A program made the position numbers and the translations under genes. Shown piece by piece: positions 48,936 through 58,684 of a stretch of 64,000 nt of DNA. The stretch comes from UBA6898 sp964463135 (GTDB taxonomy: Bacteria; Nitrospirota; Thermodesulfovibrionia; Thermodesulfovibrionales; UBA6898). Under the pieces are notes generated by a model that saw nothing but the letters and a program-made list of their open reading frames with translations, did no database searches and was not told the origin of the DNA. The stretch spans positions 1 to 64,000 of the forward strand of contig CAYXBA010000012.1 in assembly GCA_964463135.1 (NCBI GenBank), in the 5' to 3' direction. Numbering within the stretch: the first letter of the stretch is position 1; each line of letters opens with the position of its first letter.

Positions 48936-50243
48936 ATGGGCACAGCAACGTTTAAAGGCGGGATTCATCCGCCGGACAAGAAGGAATTGGCCGCAAAGTC
49001 CCCTCTCAGTGATGCAAAAGCCCCCAAGATCGTTGTTATTCCTCTCAGTCAGCATATCGGCGCACCCTGCAACGCGGTTGTATCGATCGGTCAGGAGGTG
49101 AAAAAAGGAGAGGTTGTCGGAGAAGCATCTGCCTTTGTCTCATCGCCGGTCCATGCATCCGTTTCCGGCAAGGTGATAGCGATCGGCGAGTTCCCGAACG
49201 CAATGGGCAGGATGATCAATTCCATTGTTATAGAAAATGACAACAAGGAAGAATGGACAGCACTCAGAGACAATCCCGATTACATGTCTCTTTCCCCGGA
49301 TGACCTTAAGGAAAAGGTTAAGGCAGCCGGTATTGTCGGCATGGGAGGTGCAGCATTCCCGACGGTAGTGAAGCTCTCCCCTCCCAAGGAAAAGACGATC
49401 GATGCTATTCTTCTGAACGGCGCCGAGTGTGAGCCGTACCTTACCGCAGACTATCGCCTCATGCTCGAAAAGCCGAAAGAGATCATCGAAGGTCTCAAGA
49501 TCACGATGAAGATCCGCGGCGTGCAAAAAGGCTATATCGGCATAGAGGACAATAAACCTGAAGCCATAGCAAAGATGAAGGAAGCGGCAGCAGGTGAATC
49601 GGGCATCAGCATCGTTACCTGTGAGGTGAAATATCCGCAGGGCGCAGAGAAGATGCTTATCAAGGCGGCACTCGGCCGCGAAGTTCCGCCAAGGGCGCTC
49701 CCCATGGATGTCGGCGTCGTTGTCCAGAACGTCGGCACTGCGCTTGCGATCTATGAGGCTGCCCGGTATGGCAAGCCCCTGATCGAAAGGGTCGTGACCG
49801 TGACCGGCGAGGGCATAAAGCAGCCTAAGAACCTCATGGCCAGGATCGGCTCAAAGGTCGGCGATCTGATCGAGGAATGCGGCGGCTTTAAAGATAGCGC
49901 TGCGAAGGTCATCTCAGGCGGCCCGATGATGGGCTTTGCCCTTTCTTCTCTTGACGTTGCGGTCACGAAAGGCACTTCAGGCATTCTGGTCCTCCCGGAA
50001 GAGACGGTCACGCATACGGCGGAGTTCGGCCCCTGCATCCGGTGCGGCAGGTGCATTGACATCTGCCCCATGGGTCTGATGCCCTCCATGCTGAGCGTGC
50101 TCTCGGAAAAAGGGTTCTATGAAGACGCAAAGGAATACAATCTGTTCGACTGTTTTGAATGCGGTTCATGCGCGTATGTCTGCCCTTCAAAGAGGCCGAT
50201 TGTTCAGCTCGTACGATTAGCGAAATCCATGGTAAAGCCGTAA
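48936..50243 (+). CDS. rnfC: Rnf complex subunit RnfC
   Basis: A 435-residue peripheral subunit of the Rnf complex, which couples ferredoxin:NAD oxidation-reduction to ion movement. It has the N-terminal TFKGGIHPPDKKELA, NADH/FMN-binding motifs (GMGGAAFPTVVKLSPP, ILLNGAECEPYLTADYRLML), and two ferredoxin motifs CIRCGRCIDICPMG and CFECGSCAYVCPSKRP. ATG 48936 follows AAGGAGG; the earlier frame at 48861 lies in the promoter. It is the first gene of rnfCDGEAB. Confidence 0.96.
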   Translation: MGTATFKGGIHPPDKKELAAKSPLSDAKAPKIVVIPLSQHIGAPCNAVVSIGQEVKKGEVVGEASAFVSSPVHASVSGKVIAIGEFPNAMGRMINSIVIENDNKEEWTALRDNPDYMSLSPDDLKEKVKAAGIVGMGGAAFPTVVKLSPPKEKTIDAILLNGAECEPYLTADYRLMLEKPKEIIEGLKITMKIRGVQKGYIGIEDNKPEAIAKMKEAAAGESGISIVTCEVKYPQGAEKMLIKAALGREVPPRALPMDVGVVVQNVGTALAIYEAARYGKPLIERVVTVTGEGIKQPKNLMARIGSKVGDLIEECGGFKDSAAKVISGGPMMGFALSSLDVAVTKGTSGILVLPEETVTHTAEFGPCIRCGRCIDICPMGLMPSMLSVLSEKGFYEDAKEYNLFDCFECGSCAYVCPSKRPIVQLVRLAKSMVKP

Positions 50244-50253
50244 GGAGATATAG

Positions 50254-51309
50254 ATGGAGGCAACGAAAAAAGAACAATTGATCGTATCCGTAAGTCCCCA
50301 TGTAAGGAGCGACGAGACAACAAGCCGCATCATGTGGACCGTAAGCATTGCGCTTATGCCTGCCATGCTTGCCGGCATGTATTTCTTCGGTCTCAAGGGG
50401 ATCTTCATCACCGCGCTCTGCATTATCAGCTGCATGGCATCTGAGCAGTGGTACATGAAGATGGTCGGCAAGAAAGCGGTGATGAGCGATGGCAGTGCCT
50501 TTCTTACCGGCCTGCTCCTTGGCATGAACATGCCGGCCTCCCTCTGGTCCTTCTCGCCGTTCACGATCCATGTCCCAATTATCGCATCGTTCGTAGCGAT
50601 CGTTATTTCCAAGCAGCTCTTCGGCGGCCTTGGTTTCAATGTGTTTAACCCTGCATTGATCGGCAGGGCCTTTGCCCTGATATCCTGGCCCAAGGCCATG
50701 ACCATATGGAACGAGCCGGCTGCCGCTTTTTTTGCCATGGACGCAAAGACGACGGCCACCCCGCTCGGCATCTTAAAGGAAGAAGGTGCGGCCAAGCTCA
50801 TAGAGGTCTTTGGCGATAAGATGAACCTGTACATGCATCTCCTGACCGGCAACCGGGCAGGCTCGATCGGCGAGGTGTCAGCCATTGCCATCCTGATCGG
50901 CGGCCTTTTCCTTATTTATAAGAAATATATCACCTGGCATATACCGGTATCGTTCCTGGGCACGGTTGCGGTGATGGCATATGTCTTCGGCGGCAAAGAC
51001 CCCGCCACCGGCAAGATGCTCCTCATGGCAGGCGATCCGGTCATTCATCTTCTGAGCGGAGGCCTGATGCTCGGTGCCTGGTTCATGGCAACCGATTATG
51101 TCACATCGCCGTCCGTCAGGAGCGGACAGATCCTCTTCGGTATAGGCTGCGGTTTTCTGACCATGCTCATACGGCTGAAGGGCGGATTTCCCGAAGGCGT
51201 TATGTTTGCAATACTTATCATGAACTGTTTTGCTCCCCTGATCGACCGCAGCTTCCAGTCAAAGGTCTTCGGTGCGGTGAAGCAGGAAAAGGCAAAGGAG
51301 AGCAAGTAA
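50254..51309 (+). CDS. rnfD: Rnf complex subunit RnfD
   Basis: A 351-residue membrane subunit with ten or so helices and an FMN prosthetic group in the family. Seen: SVSPHVRSDETTSRIMW, GLGFNVFNPALIGRAFALI and DAKTTATPLGIL, the threonine-rich part where family members carry the flavin. It ends 1 nt into rnfG. Confidence 0.95.
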   Translation: MEATKKEQLIVSVSPHVRSDETTSRIMWTVSIALMPAMLAGMYFFGLKGIFITALCIISCMASEQWYMKMVGKKAVMSDGSAFLTGLLLGMNMPASLWSFSPFTIHVPIIASFVAIVISKQLFGGLGFNVFNPALIGRAFALISWPKAMTIWNEPAAAFFAMDAKTTATPLGILKEEGAAKLIEVFGDKMNLYMHLLTGNRAGSIGEVSAIAILIGGLFLIYKKYITWHIPVSFLGTVAVMAYVFGGKDPATGKMLLMAGDPVIHLLSGGLMLGAWFMATDYVTSPSVRSGQILFGIGCGFLTMLIRLKGGFPEGVMFAILIMNCFAPLIDRSFQSKVFGAVKQEKAKESK

Positions 51310-51896
51310 TGACCGGCAAGGACATATTCAAGATAACCTTAAACCTCGTCATCGTCTATCTCATCGGTGGCTTCATTCTCGCCTTTGTGTATGCGAACGC
51401 ATCGCCGAAAGTGTTCAGGAACAACGAGAAGGCAGAGCAGGATGCCTTGAAAATGCTGATCCCGGGTGCTGACTTCAGGAAGCTTGGAGACTGGACGATC
51501 CATGATAAACATGCCAAATATTTCGAGGCAAAGAAAGACGGCGAGACCGTGGGCTATGTCATCCAGTCTTTCGGCAAGGGATATTCAAGCTACATTAATA
51601 CCTTTGTTGCTGTCGACAAAGACTTCAAGGTCCAGAAGATCAATATCCTCGGTCATGGCGAGACGCCCGGACTCGGGGATGAGATAGAGGCCGATTCCTT
51701 TAAGGGCCAGTTCAGGGACAAGGATCTGGATCACCTGAAGGTCCTGAAGACAGAGACCAAGGAATATATTCAGGCGATCTCGGGAGCTACCATATCCAGC
51801 CGCGCGGTTACCGAGGACGCGGTGAAGAACGGCGTTGCATTTTTGATCAAGACCGTAAAGGAAGGAGGTAATGCAAATGTCGAGCAGCACCATTAA
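51309..51896 (+). CDS. rnfG: Rnf complex subunit RnfG
   Basis: A 195-residue subunit with one N-terminal helix (LNLVIVYLIGGFILAFVY) and an extracytoplasmic domain. The FMN-attachment motif SGATISSRAVTEDAV gives the covalent flavin Thr, as in the family. LGHGETPGLGDEIEADSFKG is also typical. It overlaps rnfD by 1 nt and rnfE by 20 nt. Confidence 0.95.
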   Translation: MTGKDIFKITLNLVIVYLIGGFILAFVYANASPKVFRNNEKAEQDALKMLIPGADFRKLGDWTIHDKHAKYFEAKKDGETVGYVIQSFGKGYSSYINTFVAVDKDFKVQKINILGHGETPGLGDEIEADSFKGQFRDKDLDHLKVLKTETKEYIQAISGATISSRAVTEDAVKNGVAFLIKTVKEGGNANVEQHH

Positions 51897-52527
51897 TCTC
51901 AAGGACCTGTTCCTTAACGGGATCGTTAAAGAGAATACGATCTTCAAGCTCGCGCTGAGCCTCTGCCCTTCTATCGCGGTCACGAGCAATTTGAAGAACG
52001 GCATATTCATGGGTTTGGCAGTGCTGTTCGTTCAGACCATGGTGAACATGACCATCTCCCTGATGAGAAAGGTCATACAGCCGAAGGTCAGGCTGCCGAT
52101 CTTCATGCTCGTCATATCCGGGTGGGTCACCATAACCCAGATGCTGATGGCAGCCTTTGTCCCGGATGTGTATGCCAAGGTTGGGCTCTATATTGCGCTC
52201 ATTGTTGCGTTTGCGTCGATCCTGGCGCGGGCAGAGATGTTTGCGTCCAAGAACAGCATTATCCCGTCGGCGGTTGACGGCCTCGGCATGGGCGTAGGCT
52301 TCCTGTTCGCACTCACCGTGATCAGCTTCTTCAGGGAGCTGGTCGGCAAGGGGACACTCACCGTGCCCACAGGGCTCTCGACCCAGCAGGTCTTTACCTT
52401 TATTAATACAAAGCCTGTCCTGATCATGGTGCTGCCTGCAGGCGGTTTCCTTGCGGTAGGCGTACTCATGGCCCTCTTCAACTGGATCGATATCCGGTAC
52501 AGGAAGAAGGGCGCGGTTTCTCATTAG
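51877..52527 (+). CDS. rnfE: Rnf complex subunit RnfE
   Basis: A 216-residue membrane subunit with six helices (NqrD/RnfE family): LKDLFLNGIVKENTIFKLAL, LGLCPSIAVTSN-like region, ISGWVTITQMLM, and SRAEMFASKNSIIPSAVDGL-like sequence (ARAEMFASKN). ATG 51877 after GGAGG is preferred; the open frame begins two codons earlier at 51871. Confidence 0.94.
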   Translation: MSSSTINLKDLFLNGIVKENTIFKLALSLCPSIAVTSNLKNGIFMGLAVLFVQTMVNMTISLMRKVIQPKVRLPIFMLVISGWVTITQMLMAAFVPDVYAKVGLYIALIVAFASILARAEMFASKNSIIPSAVDGLGMGVGFLFALTVISFFRELVGKGTLTVPTGLSTQQVFTFINTKPVLIMVLPAGGFLAVGVLMALFNWIDIRYRKKGAVSH

Positions 52528-52539
52528 AAGGAGACAATA

Positions 52540-53133
52540 ATGGAAAACGAATTCATTAAATATTTTGAGCTCATTATCTCTGCATCCCTTATTAATAATT
52601 TTGTCTTTACCCGGTTCCTCGGCCTCTGTATCTTTTTCGGCGTCTCGAAGAAGATGGAGACTGCGGTCGGCATGAGCATCACCTTTACCGCGGTCATGAT
52701 GATCAGCGCAGCGCTCAGCTGGGTTGTGTACACCAAGCTGATGATCCCCCTTGATATCACGTTCCTTGAGATCATTGTCTTTATCGGCATCATCGCCGGA
52801 CTGGTCCAGGCATCCGATACGATCATGAGAAAAGTGTCCCCCGGCCTTTATTACAAACTGGGCATCTATCTTGCCCTGATCTCGACGAACTGTATTATCC
52901 TTGCCGTACCGCTCGTGAACGCAGGAGAAAAATACTCGTTCCTCCAGAGCCTTGCCTTTGGACTTGGTTCAGGCCTGGGTTTTGCGCTGGCACTGATAAT
53001 CATGGCAAGCATCCGTGAGAAGCTTGAGCTTGCAGATGTGCCTGCGCCTTTCAAGGGCCTTCCCATGGCATTTGTGGTCACCAGCCTGATAGCCCTTGCG
53101 TTTACCGGCTTTTCGGGCCTCATTACCCTGTAA
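52540..53133 (+). CDS. rnfA: Rnf complex subunit RnfA
   Basis: A 197-residue, six-helix membrane subunit (NqrE/RnfA family), pairing with RnfE around the central cluster. Visible: NNFVFTRFLGLCIFFGVSKK (the conserved Cys helix), STNCIILAVPLVNAG and LADVPAPFKGLPMAFVVTSL. RBS GGAG precedes the ATG, 12 nt after rnfE. Confidence 0.95.
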   Translation: MENEFIKYFELIISASLINNFVFTRFLGLCIFFGVSKKMETAVGMSITFTAVMMISAALSWVVYTKLMIPLDITFLEIIVFIGIIAGLVQASDTIMRKVSPGLYYKLGIYLALISTNCIILAVPLVNAGEKYSFLQSLAFGLGSGLGFALALIIMASIREKLELADVPAPFKGLPMAFVVTSLIALAFTGFSGLITL

Positions 53134-53205
53134 ACAACAGTAATCAGTAATCCGTGAACAGTAATTAGTGCCGAAAGAGGCACTGAAAAAAAGGAGTTAA
53201 CAACT

Positions 53206-54378
53206 ATGTCTATAGGACTGAACAGAAAAAAGACCGCTTTGACTGCCGTCTTTTTTATCCTTCTCTTTACCTCGTCGGCGTTTGCAGGTGTCGGCGGCGG
53301 GATCGAGGCGAAGGAGAAGGTTGATATAGTCTCTCTTGTCCAATGGACCCTTGTGTTTCTGGCAGGTCTTGGGACTGTCTTTGGCGTGAGTCTTGCCATT
53401 GCCGCGAAGAGGTTTGCCGTGGAGGTTGACCCCCGGGTTGAGAAAGTTCTGGATGTTCTTGCTCACGCGCATTGCGGGGCCTGCGGGTACGCAGGATGCG
53501 AGCAGTATGCCGAGGCAGTGGTCAAGAATCCGGATGTTGCGCCGAACCTCTGCACCCCTGCAGGGGGTAAAGGTGCTGAGGCGGTAGCGCTGATCACCGG
53601 CAAAAAGGCTGATTTGAAGGAGCCGATCTTTGCGCGGATCATGTGCCAGGGTTCGACCAGCAGATCAAGAAGAAAATTTATCTACGAGGGTGTTATGGAC
53701 TGCAGGGCAGCAGTTCTTGCAGGAGGCGGGGACAAGTCCTGCGCCAATGGCTGTCTTGGATACGGGACCTGCACGCGTGTCTGTCCCTTTGACGCCCTGC
53801 ATATGGGCAATGAAGGCCTTCCGGTCGTTGACATCACAAAATGCACGGGCTGCAGGAAGTGCGAGCAGGCATGCCCCAAGAAGGTCATTGAGGTCCTTCC
53901 TGCATCAAAGATGGTGTTGGTCGCCTGCCACTCGCGGGACAAGGGCGGCGATACCAGAAAGAACTGCGATCTCGGCTGTATTGCCTGCGGCGCATGTGTT
54001 AAGGTCTGTCCGTTTGACGCACCGTCTGTACAAAATAATTTCTCACGCATCGACCCTGCCAAGTGTAAGGTATGCGGTCTCTGCGTGCCCAAGTGCCCGA
54101 CAAAGGCTATTGTTGATCTCCTGCCGGTGCGACCGAAGGCATTTATTACCGACAAATGCATTGGCTGCCAGATCTGCACTAAGGTCTGTCCTGTGGATGC
54201 GCCTGCAGGTGAACTGAAGAAGAAGCATGCGATCGATCAGGCAAAGTGCATCGGCTGCGGCATCTGTACCGCAAAGTGTCCTGTTCAGGCAATAGACGGC
54301 ACCTTCAATGCTCAGGAAGTATTTGCTGCAGCAGAGGCAAAAAAGGCGAAACAGGCAGCCCCTGCACCAGCAGCATAG
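53206..54378 (+). CDS. rnfB: Rnf complex subunit RnfB with many Fe-S clusters
   Basis: A 390-residue subunit, larger than the E. coli type (about 190). The N-terminal helix and the Fe-S domain (HCGACGYAGCEQYAEAVV) are followed by six cysteine blocks of the CxxCxxCxxxC(P) type: CLGYGTCTRVCP, CTGCRKCEQACP, CIACGACVKVCP, CKVCGLCVPKCP, CIGCQICTKVCP and CIGCGICTAKCP. Together this is up to seven [4Fe-4S] sites. It receives electrons from ferredoxin. A terminator at 54422 ends the operon. Confidence 0.94.
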   Translation: MSIGLNRKKTALTAVFFILLFTSSAFAGVGGGIEAKEKVDIVSLVQWTLVFLAGLGTVFGVSLAIAAKRFAVEVDPRVEKVLDVLAHAHCGACGYAGCEQYAEAVVKNPDVAPNLCTPAGGKGAEAVALITGKKADLKEPIFARIMCQGSTSRSRRKFIYEGVMDCRAAVLAGGGDKSCANGCLGYGTCTRVCPFDALHMGNEGLPVVDITKCTGCRKCEQACPKKVIEVLPASKMVLVACHSRDKGGDTRKNCDLGCIACGACVKVCPFDAPSVQNNFSRIDPAKCKVCGLCVPKCPTKAIVDLLPVRPKAFITDKCIGCQICTKVCPVDAPAGELKKKHAIDQAKCIGCGICTAKCPVQAIDGTFNAQEVFAAAEAKKAKQAAPAPAA

Positions 54379-54421
54379 ATAAGATAAAAATTAAAATACA
54401 GAAGTCAGAACAGAGACTATG

Positions 54422-54449
54422 AGGCCCTCGTGAGAGGGCCTTTTGTTTT
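54422..54449 (+). terminator. Rho-independent terminator of the rnf operon
   Basis: AGGCCCTC-GTGA-GAGGGCCT (8-bp stem) followed by TTTGTTTT, 44 nt beyond the rnfB stop. Confidence 0.88.
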
Positions 54450-54497
54450 AGTCCGATTTCTTAAATCTGATAACCCAAAAATGGTATAATCTCCGCT

Positions 54498-56180
54498 ATG
54501 GCAAACGAACCCAATAAAGTTATCTATTCGATGGTAGGCGTCAGCAAGTTCCACAACAAAAAGCAGGTGCTGAAGGACATCTACCTTTCCTATTTCTACG
54601 GTGCGAAGATCGGTGTGCTCGGCCTCAACGGGTCCGGCAAGAGCTCCCTGCTGCGCATCCTGGCCGGTGTTGACAAGGAATTTGTCGGTGAAACCGTGCT
54701 TTCCCCAGGTCATACGATCGGCTTCCTTGAGCAGGAGCCGGTCCTTGATGATACGAAGACCGTGCGGCAGATCGTTGAGCAGGGCGTTCAGGAGACGGTC
54801 GATCTTCTGCATGAATACAATCAGATCAATGAGAAGTTTGCCGAGCCGATGTCTGATGATGAGATGAACAAGCTTATCGAGAGACAGGGTACTGTGCAGG
54901 AAAAGCTTGATCACCTTGATGCCTGGGACCTTGACAGCCGTCTTGATATGGCGATGGATGCACTTCGCTGTCCTGCGGCTGATACGCAGATAAAAGTGCT
55001 CTCCGGAGGAGAGAAGAGGCGTGTGGCGCTCTGCAGACTTCTTCTTCAGAAGCCCGATATCCTCCTCCTGGATGAGCCGACCAACCACCTTGATGCCGAG
55101 TCTGTTGCATGGCTTGAGCATCACCTTCAGAGCTACGCCGGCACTATTATCGCCGTGACCCATGACCGGTATTTCCTTGATAATGTGGCAGGCTGGATCC
55201 TGGAACTCGACCGGGGACAGGGGATTCCCTGGAAAGGCAATTATTCTTCCTGGCTCGATCAAAAGCAGAACAGGCTGAAGCAGGAGGAGAAGTCCGAGAG
55301 CGAACGGCAGAAGACCCTGCAGCGGGAGCTTGAGTGGATCAGAATGTCGCCCAAGGGAAGGCATGCCAAAGCTAAGGCCCGTATCACATCCTATGAAATG
55401 CTTCTCCAGCAGGATATGGAGAAGCAGGCAAAAGAGATGGAGATATTTATTCCGCCCGGCCCGAGGCTCGGCAATGTTGTTATAGAATCGGAAAATATAA
55501 CCAAGGCGTATGGTGAGAATATCCTGGTCGAGGGGATGACCTTTTCGCTTCCGCCCGGCGGCATCATCGGCATTATCGGTCCCAATGGCGCAGGAAAGAC
55601 AACGCTTTTTCGCATGATCACCGGCCAGGAAAAACCTGACTCAGGTGAGATCAGGATAGGCGATACCGTGAAGCTCGCGTACGTTGATCAGAGCAGGGAT
55701 TCGCTCGATCCGAACAAGTCCATATGGGAGGCGATCTCTGACGGCCAGGACACGGTGCAGATAGGCAACAGGGAAGTGAACTCCCGCGCATATGTAGGGA
55801 AATTCAATTTTTCCGGTCAGGACCAGCAAAAAAAGGTGAGCCTGCTGTCAGGCGGAGAGCGTAACCGCGTGCATCTTGCCCGCATACTCAAGGAAGGAGC
55901 GAATGTCCTGCTCCTTGACGAGCCGACCAATGACCTTGATGTTAACACCATGAGGGCGCTGGAAGAGGCGCTCGAGACGTTTGCAGGCTGTGCCGTGGTG
56001 ATCAGCCATGACAGGTGGTTCCTTGACCGCATAGCGACCCATATCCTCGCCTTTGAGGGTGACAGCAAGGTCGTCTGGTTTGACGGCAACTATTCCGAGT
56101 ATGAGGCTGACCGTAAGGCGCGTTTAGGCTCTGCTGCTGATCAGCCGCACAGGATCAAATACCGCAGCCTTACCCGTTAG
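54498..56180 (+). CDS. ettA: Energy-dependent translational throttle EttA (ABC-F ATPase)
   Basis: A 560-residue tandem ABC ATPase of the EttA/ABC-F class, acting on ribosomes at the initiation stage. Two Walker A motifs GLNGSGKSS and GPNGAGKTT, two signatures LSGGEKRRV and LSGGERNRV, Walker B LLLDEPTNHLD and LLLDEPTNDLD. Between them is the arm region with RELEWIRMSPKGRHAKAKAR, typical of EttA. No transmembrane part. Start is the ATG at 54498. Confidence 0.96.
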   Translation: MANEPNKVIYSMVGVSKFHNKKQVLKDIYLSYFYGAKIGVLGLNGSGKSSLLRILAGVDKEFVGETVLSPGHTIGFLEQEPVLDDTKTVRQIVEQGVQETVDLLHEYNQINEKFAEPMSDDEMNKLIERQGTVQEKLDHLDAWDLDSRLDMAMDALRCPAADTQIKVLSGGEKRRVALCRLLLQKPDILLLDEPTNHLDAESVAWLEHHLQSYAGTIIAVTHDRYFLDNVAGWILELDRGQGIPWKGNYSSWLDQKQNRLKQEEKSESERQKTLQRELEWIRMSPKGRHAKAKARITSYEMLLQQDMEKQAKEMEIFIPPGPRLGNVVIESENITKAYGENILVEGMTFSLPPGGIIGIIGPNGAGKTTLFRMITGQEKPDSGEIRIGDTVKLAYVDQSRDSLDPNKSIWEAISDGQDTVQIGNREVNSRAYVGKFNFSGQDQQKKVSLLSGGERNRVHLARILKEGANVLLLDEPTNDLDVNTMRALEEALETFAGCAVVISHDRWFLDRIATHILAFEGDSKVVWFDGNYSEYEADRKARLGSAADQPHRIKYRSLTR

Positions 56181-56238
56181 TGTTCTCAAGGGGCATGGTA
56201 TATGTCCTGTATGGCTGTTCCGGATGATGTGATCGCTT

Positions 56239-57156
56239 ATGCCTGAAAAAAAGGCTGCCCGGCTTGGTTATATCTCAGTATGCTGCGCTGCACTGCTCTG
56301 GGCAGCATCAGGCAATGCAGCCAAGTTCCTCCTGCAGAGCGAGGTTACACCCTTTCAGCTGGTCCAGCTCAGGACAACCATAGCCGCTGTACTGCTTTTC
56401 CTGTCTCTGCTGTTTCGAAGACGTGACCTGCTGAAGATAGCGCGACGTGATCTCCCGTATTTCATTGTTCTCGGTGTTATCCTCGCGATAATGCTGTTTG
56501 CCTACCTGTATGCCATCAGCAGGATACAGATAGCTGCAGCTGTTCTGCTTCAGTACCAGGCTCCTGTGCTGATCGCGCTATATGCTTTTTTCTTCCATCG
56601 GGAAAAACCATCTGCATTTACCGTTGCGGCGATCGTCGGTGCGATCATCGGCTGCTATCTCATGGTCGGCGCATATAACCTTAATATCCTTGATATGAAT
56701 ACAGCCGGTATTCTCTCTGGCCTTGTCTCGGCCGCTGCCCTGGCCGTCTATTCCGTCAGGAGCGAACACTGCATGCGGACATATTCAGCCTGGACAGTCC
56801 TGTCCTATGCACTTCTGGTCGCAGCAGTTGTCTGGAATATTTTTTTACCTCCCTTATCAGCATTTGCCGGCGACTACAGTGCGTCTGCCTGGGGCTGGAT
56901 AGTCTTCATAGGCCTTTTCGGCACCATTGCACCTTTTGGTCTTTATAATGAGGGGGTAAAGCGTATCCGTTCTGCCCATGCCAGCATCACCGCAACGCTT
57001 GAGCCGGTCATGGCAGGGATAATGGCATTTGCGCTGCTCGGTGAGGTCCTGACGCCATTGCAGTTTGCCGGTGCAGGGCTGGTTATTGCATCAGTATTGC
57101 TGCTCCAAATGCATAACAACACGAGCGCAAAAGACAATTCAGAAACGAAAATATAG
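56239..57156 (+). CDS. EamA/DMT-family permease
   Basis: A 305-residue membrane carrier of the drug/metabolite transporter family with ten helices in two EamA repeats. RYISVCCAALLWAASGNAAK-like start, then ALYAFFFHREKPSAFTVAAI and GIMAFALLGEVLTPLQFAGA. The substrate is unknown; similar proteins export amino acids or nucleosides. Stands alone between ettA and prmA. Confidence 0.88.
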   Translation: MPEKKAARLGYISVCCAALLWAASGNAAKFLLQSEVTPFQLVQLRTTIAAVLLFLSLLFRRRDLLKIARRDLPYFIVLGVILAIMLFAYLYAISRIQIAAAVLLQYQAPVLIALYAFFFHREKPSAFTVAAIVGAIIGCYLMVGAYNLNILDMNTAGILSGLVSAAALAVYSVRSEHCMRTYSAWTVLSYALLVAAVVWNIFLPPLSAFAGDYSASAWGWIVFIGLFGTIAPFGLYNEGVKRIRSAHASITATLEPVMAGIMAFALLGEVLTPLQFAGAGLVIASVLLLQMHNNTSAKDNSETKI

Positions 57157-57178
57157 AACGGCAGTAATAGTCTTTTTG

Positions 57179-58021
57179 CTACTTTGCCATAACAAGCGAG
57201 ACCCATTTTCCGTCAATGATCGTTTCCTCAAGGGTGAGGCCGGCTGAGGTCATGGCTTCTATGACCGCATTCTCCTGGCCGGCGAGCAGACCGGAGAGAA
57301 TAGCCTTGCCGCCGGGTTCGAGCCTGTCCGACAGTTCAGAAGCTATCCCTGTCAGGATCTCAACGAGCAGGTTGGCGGCAATCAGATCGAAGCCGCTGCC
57401 GGCTGCCAGGATCGTGCCTTCAAGGACCTCTATATTGGTAAGGTTATTTGCTTCGGCATTTCTTTGCGCAGCTTCCACTGCCTGCGGATCGATATCTACG
57501 GCAGTCACCTGCCCAAAACCGAGCCTTGCAGCTCCGATCGCAAGAATGCCGGTGCCGGTGCCTATGTCCAGGAACCTCTTCTTCCTGCTGACGCGGGCGA
57601 TCTTTTCTATCATGCCGAGGCAGGTCCGGGTGGTCTCATGGTGGCCAGTGCCGAAGACCATACCCGGGTCTATGATGATCGGGATGCGGTCGGTCTCTGA
57701 TTGAAGCCATGACGGGATGATGGTCAGGTTATCGCCGACATCAATAGGGATGAAATTCTTTTTCCATGTTTCATTCCAGTCCTTTTCCGGAAGGATATGA
57801 GAGGTCAGGGAGAATGAGGCTTCAAGGCCTGAAGCTTCCAGCACAGATCTGAACCGGGTGAGCTCCTCGCATATCTCTGCGGGCGATCGTCCGGGTTCAA
57901 AATAGCCGATCAGCCCTCCATCCTGCTCAACAAAACCGATCGCACCCATTTCCGACATTCGGCTGACGAGTGCGTCGCGTGATTCTTCCGGTGCTGTTAC
58001 ACCGATCTCGATATAGGTCAT
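57179..58021 (-). CDS. prmA: Ribosomal protein L11 methyltransferase
   Basis: A 280-residue SAM-dependent enzyme that trimethylates L11. An N-terminal L11-recognition region (MTYIEIGVTAPEESRDALVS) is followed by the methyltransferase domain: VFGTGHHETTRTCLG, DIGTGTGILAIGAARLG, ANLLVEILTGIAS. Length matches typical PrmA. It is convergent with the DMT permease gene. Confidence 0.95.
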   Translation of the reverse strand: MTYIEIGVTAPEESRDALVSRMSEMGAIGFVEQDGGLIGYFEPGRSPAEICEELTRFRSVLEASGLEASFSLTSHILPEKDWNETWKKNFIPIDVGDNLTIIPSWLQSETDRIPIIIDPGMVFGTGHHETTRTCLGMIEKIARVSRKKRFLDIGTGTGILAIGAARLGFGQVTAVDIDPQAVEAAQRNAEANNLTNIEVLEGTILAAGSGFDLIAANLLVEILTGIASELSDRLEPGGKAILSGLLAGQENAVIEAMTSAGLTLEETIIDGKWVSLVMAK

Positions 58022-58240
58022 CTGGCAAGGCTCCTTTTCTTGCGGCTGCGGTTCTTATCTGATGCCGGCATCATCGGCAAGCGGCAATGGCTAAGGGTCG
58101 TTTATTAAAATCAGTCTTGGTCCTGCAGCAGACAGATACTGGAAAAGCATCGGCATTTTCGTCGCGCACGGAAACAGGACAGCCTCGTATTTTACAAGCC
58201 GGCAACGGAAGATCTCTGTCCGCTGCCGCTGATCTGTCAG

Positions 58241-58441
58241 CTATGCAAGAAGAATATCCTGCTGGTCTGTTTCTCTTTCTGCGAACAGGGCGACCCAGTC
58301 CCCTCTCTTGGTAAGAAGGAACGGCATCTCCTGGCCGCACTTCTTGCACTTGCGCATCTCGGCTGCTTCGATCCCGAACTCCATGAGCTCTGTTGAGATG
58401 CCGTGGTGGGAGACTGATTCATATTTATGGACATGGTTCAT
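58241..58441 (-). CDS. Small zinc-ribbon-like protein, 66 aa
   Basis: A 66-residue protein: histidine-containing start MNHVHKYESVSHHG, then CKKCGQEMPFLLTKRGDWVA near the middle. The single CxxC pair may bind zinc together with His. The family is unknown. AGGAGA stands 6 nt before the ATG. It follows prmA in the other direction of reading, with 219 nt between; no function can be given. Confidence 0.6.
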   Translation of the reverse strand: MNHVHKYESVSHHGISTELMEFGIEAAEMRKCKKCGQEMPFLLTKRGDWVALFAERETDQQDILLA

Positions 58442-58602
58442 AATAGTTCTCCTTGCTATTAGGCTACCCTAAAACGCTCAAATAGTCGAGAGGCATATTG
58501 ATCGCAGCGACTTACAGGAAGCGGCGATATTCTGCGGGACGGATGAGAGGGTAGAATTGCTCATAAAGCCTTTATTTACAGGGCTGGGCATCAGGCAAAT
58601 GC

Positions 58603-58631
58603 TTGACAAAAAAAGACGTTCTTGATAGTGT
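58603..58631 (+). promoter_or_regulatory. Promoter of the HU gene
   Basis: TTGACA (58603-58608) and TAGTGT (58626-58631) spaced by 17 bp, about 54 bp before the start codon. AAGGGGGGGAG is the ribosome-binding region. Confidence 0.6.
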
Positions 58632-58684
58632 TATCACAGTCATCTTATTTATAGAACAATCAATACAGAAAGGGGGGGAGTATA

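Noticed and set aside
58087..58314. 75-residue plus-strand frame between prmA and the zinc-ribbon gene
   Set aside because: Overlaps the better supported minus-strand gene at 58241, lacks a convincing ribosome-binding site and has no recognisable features.
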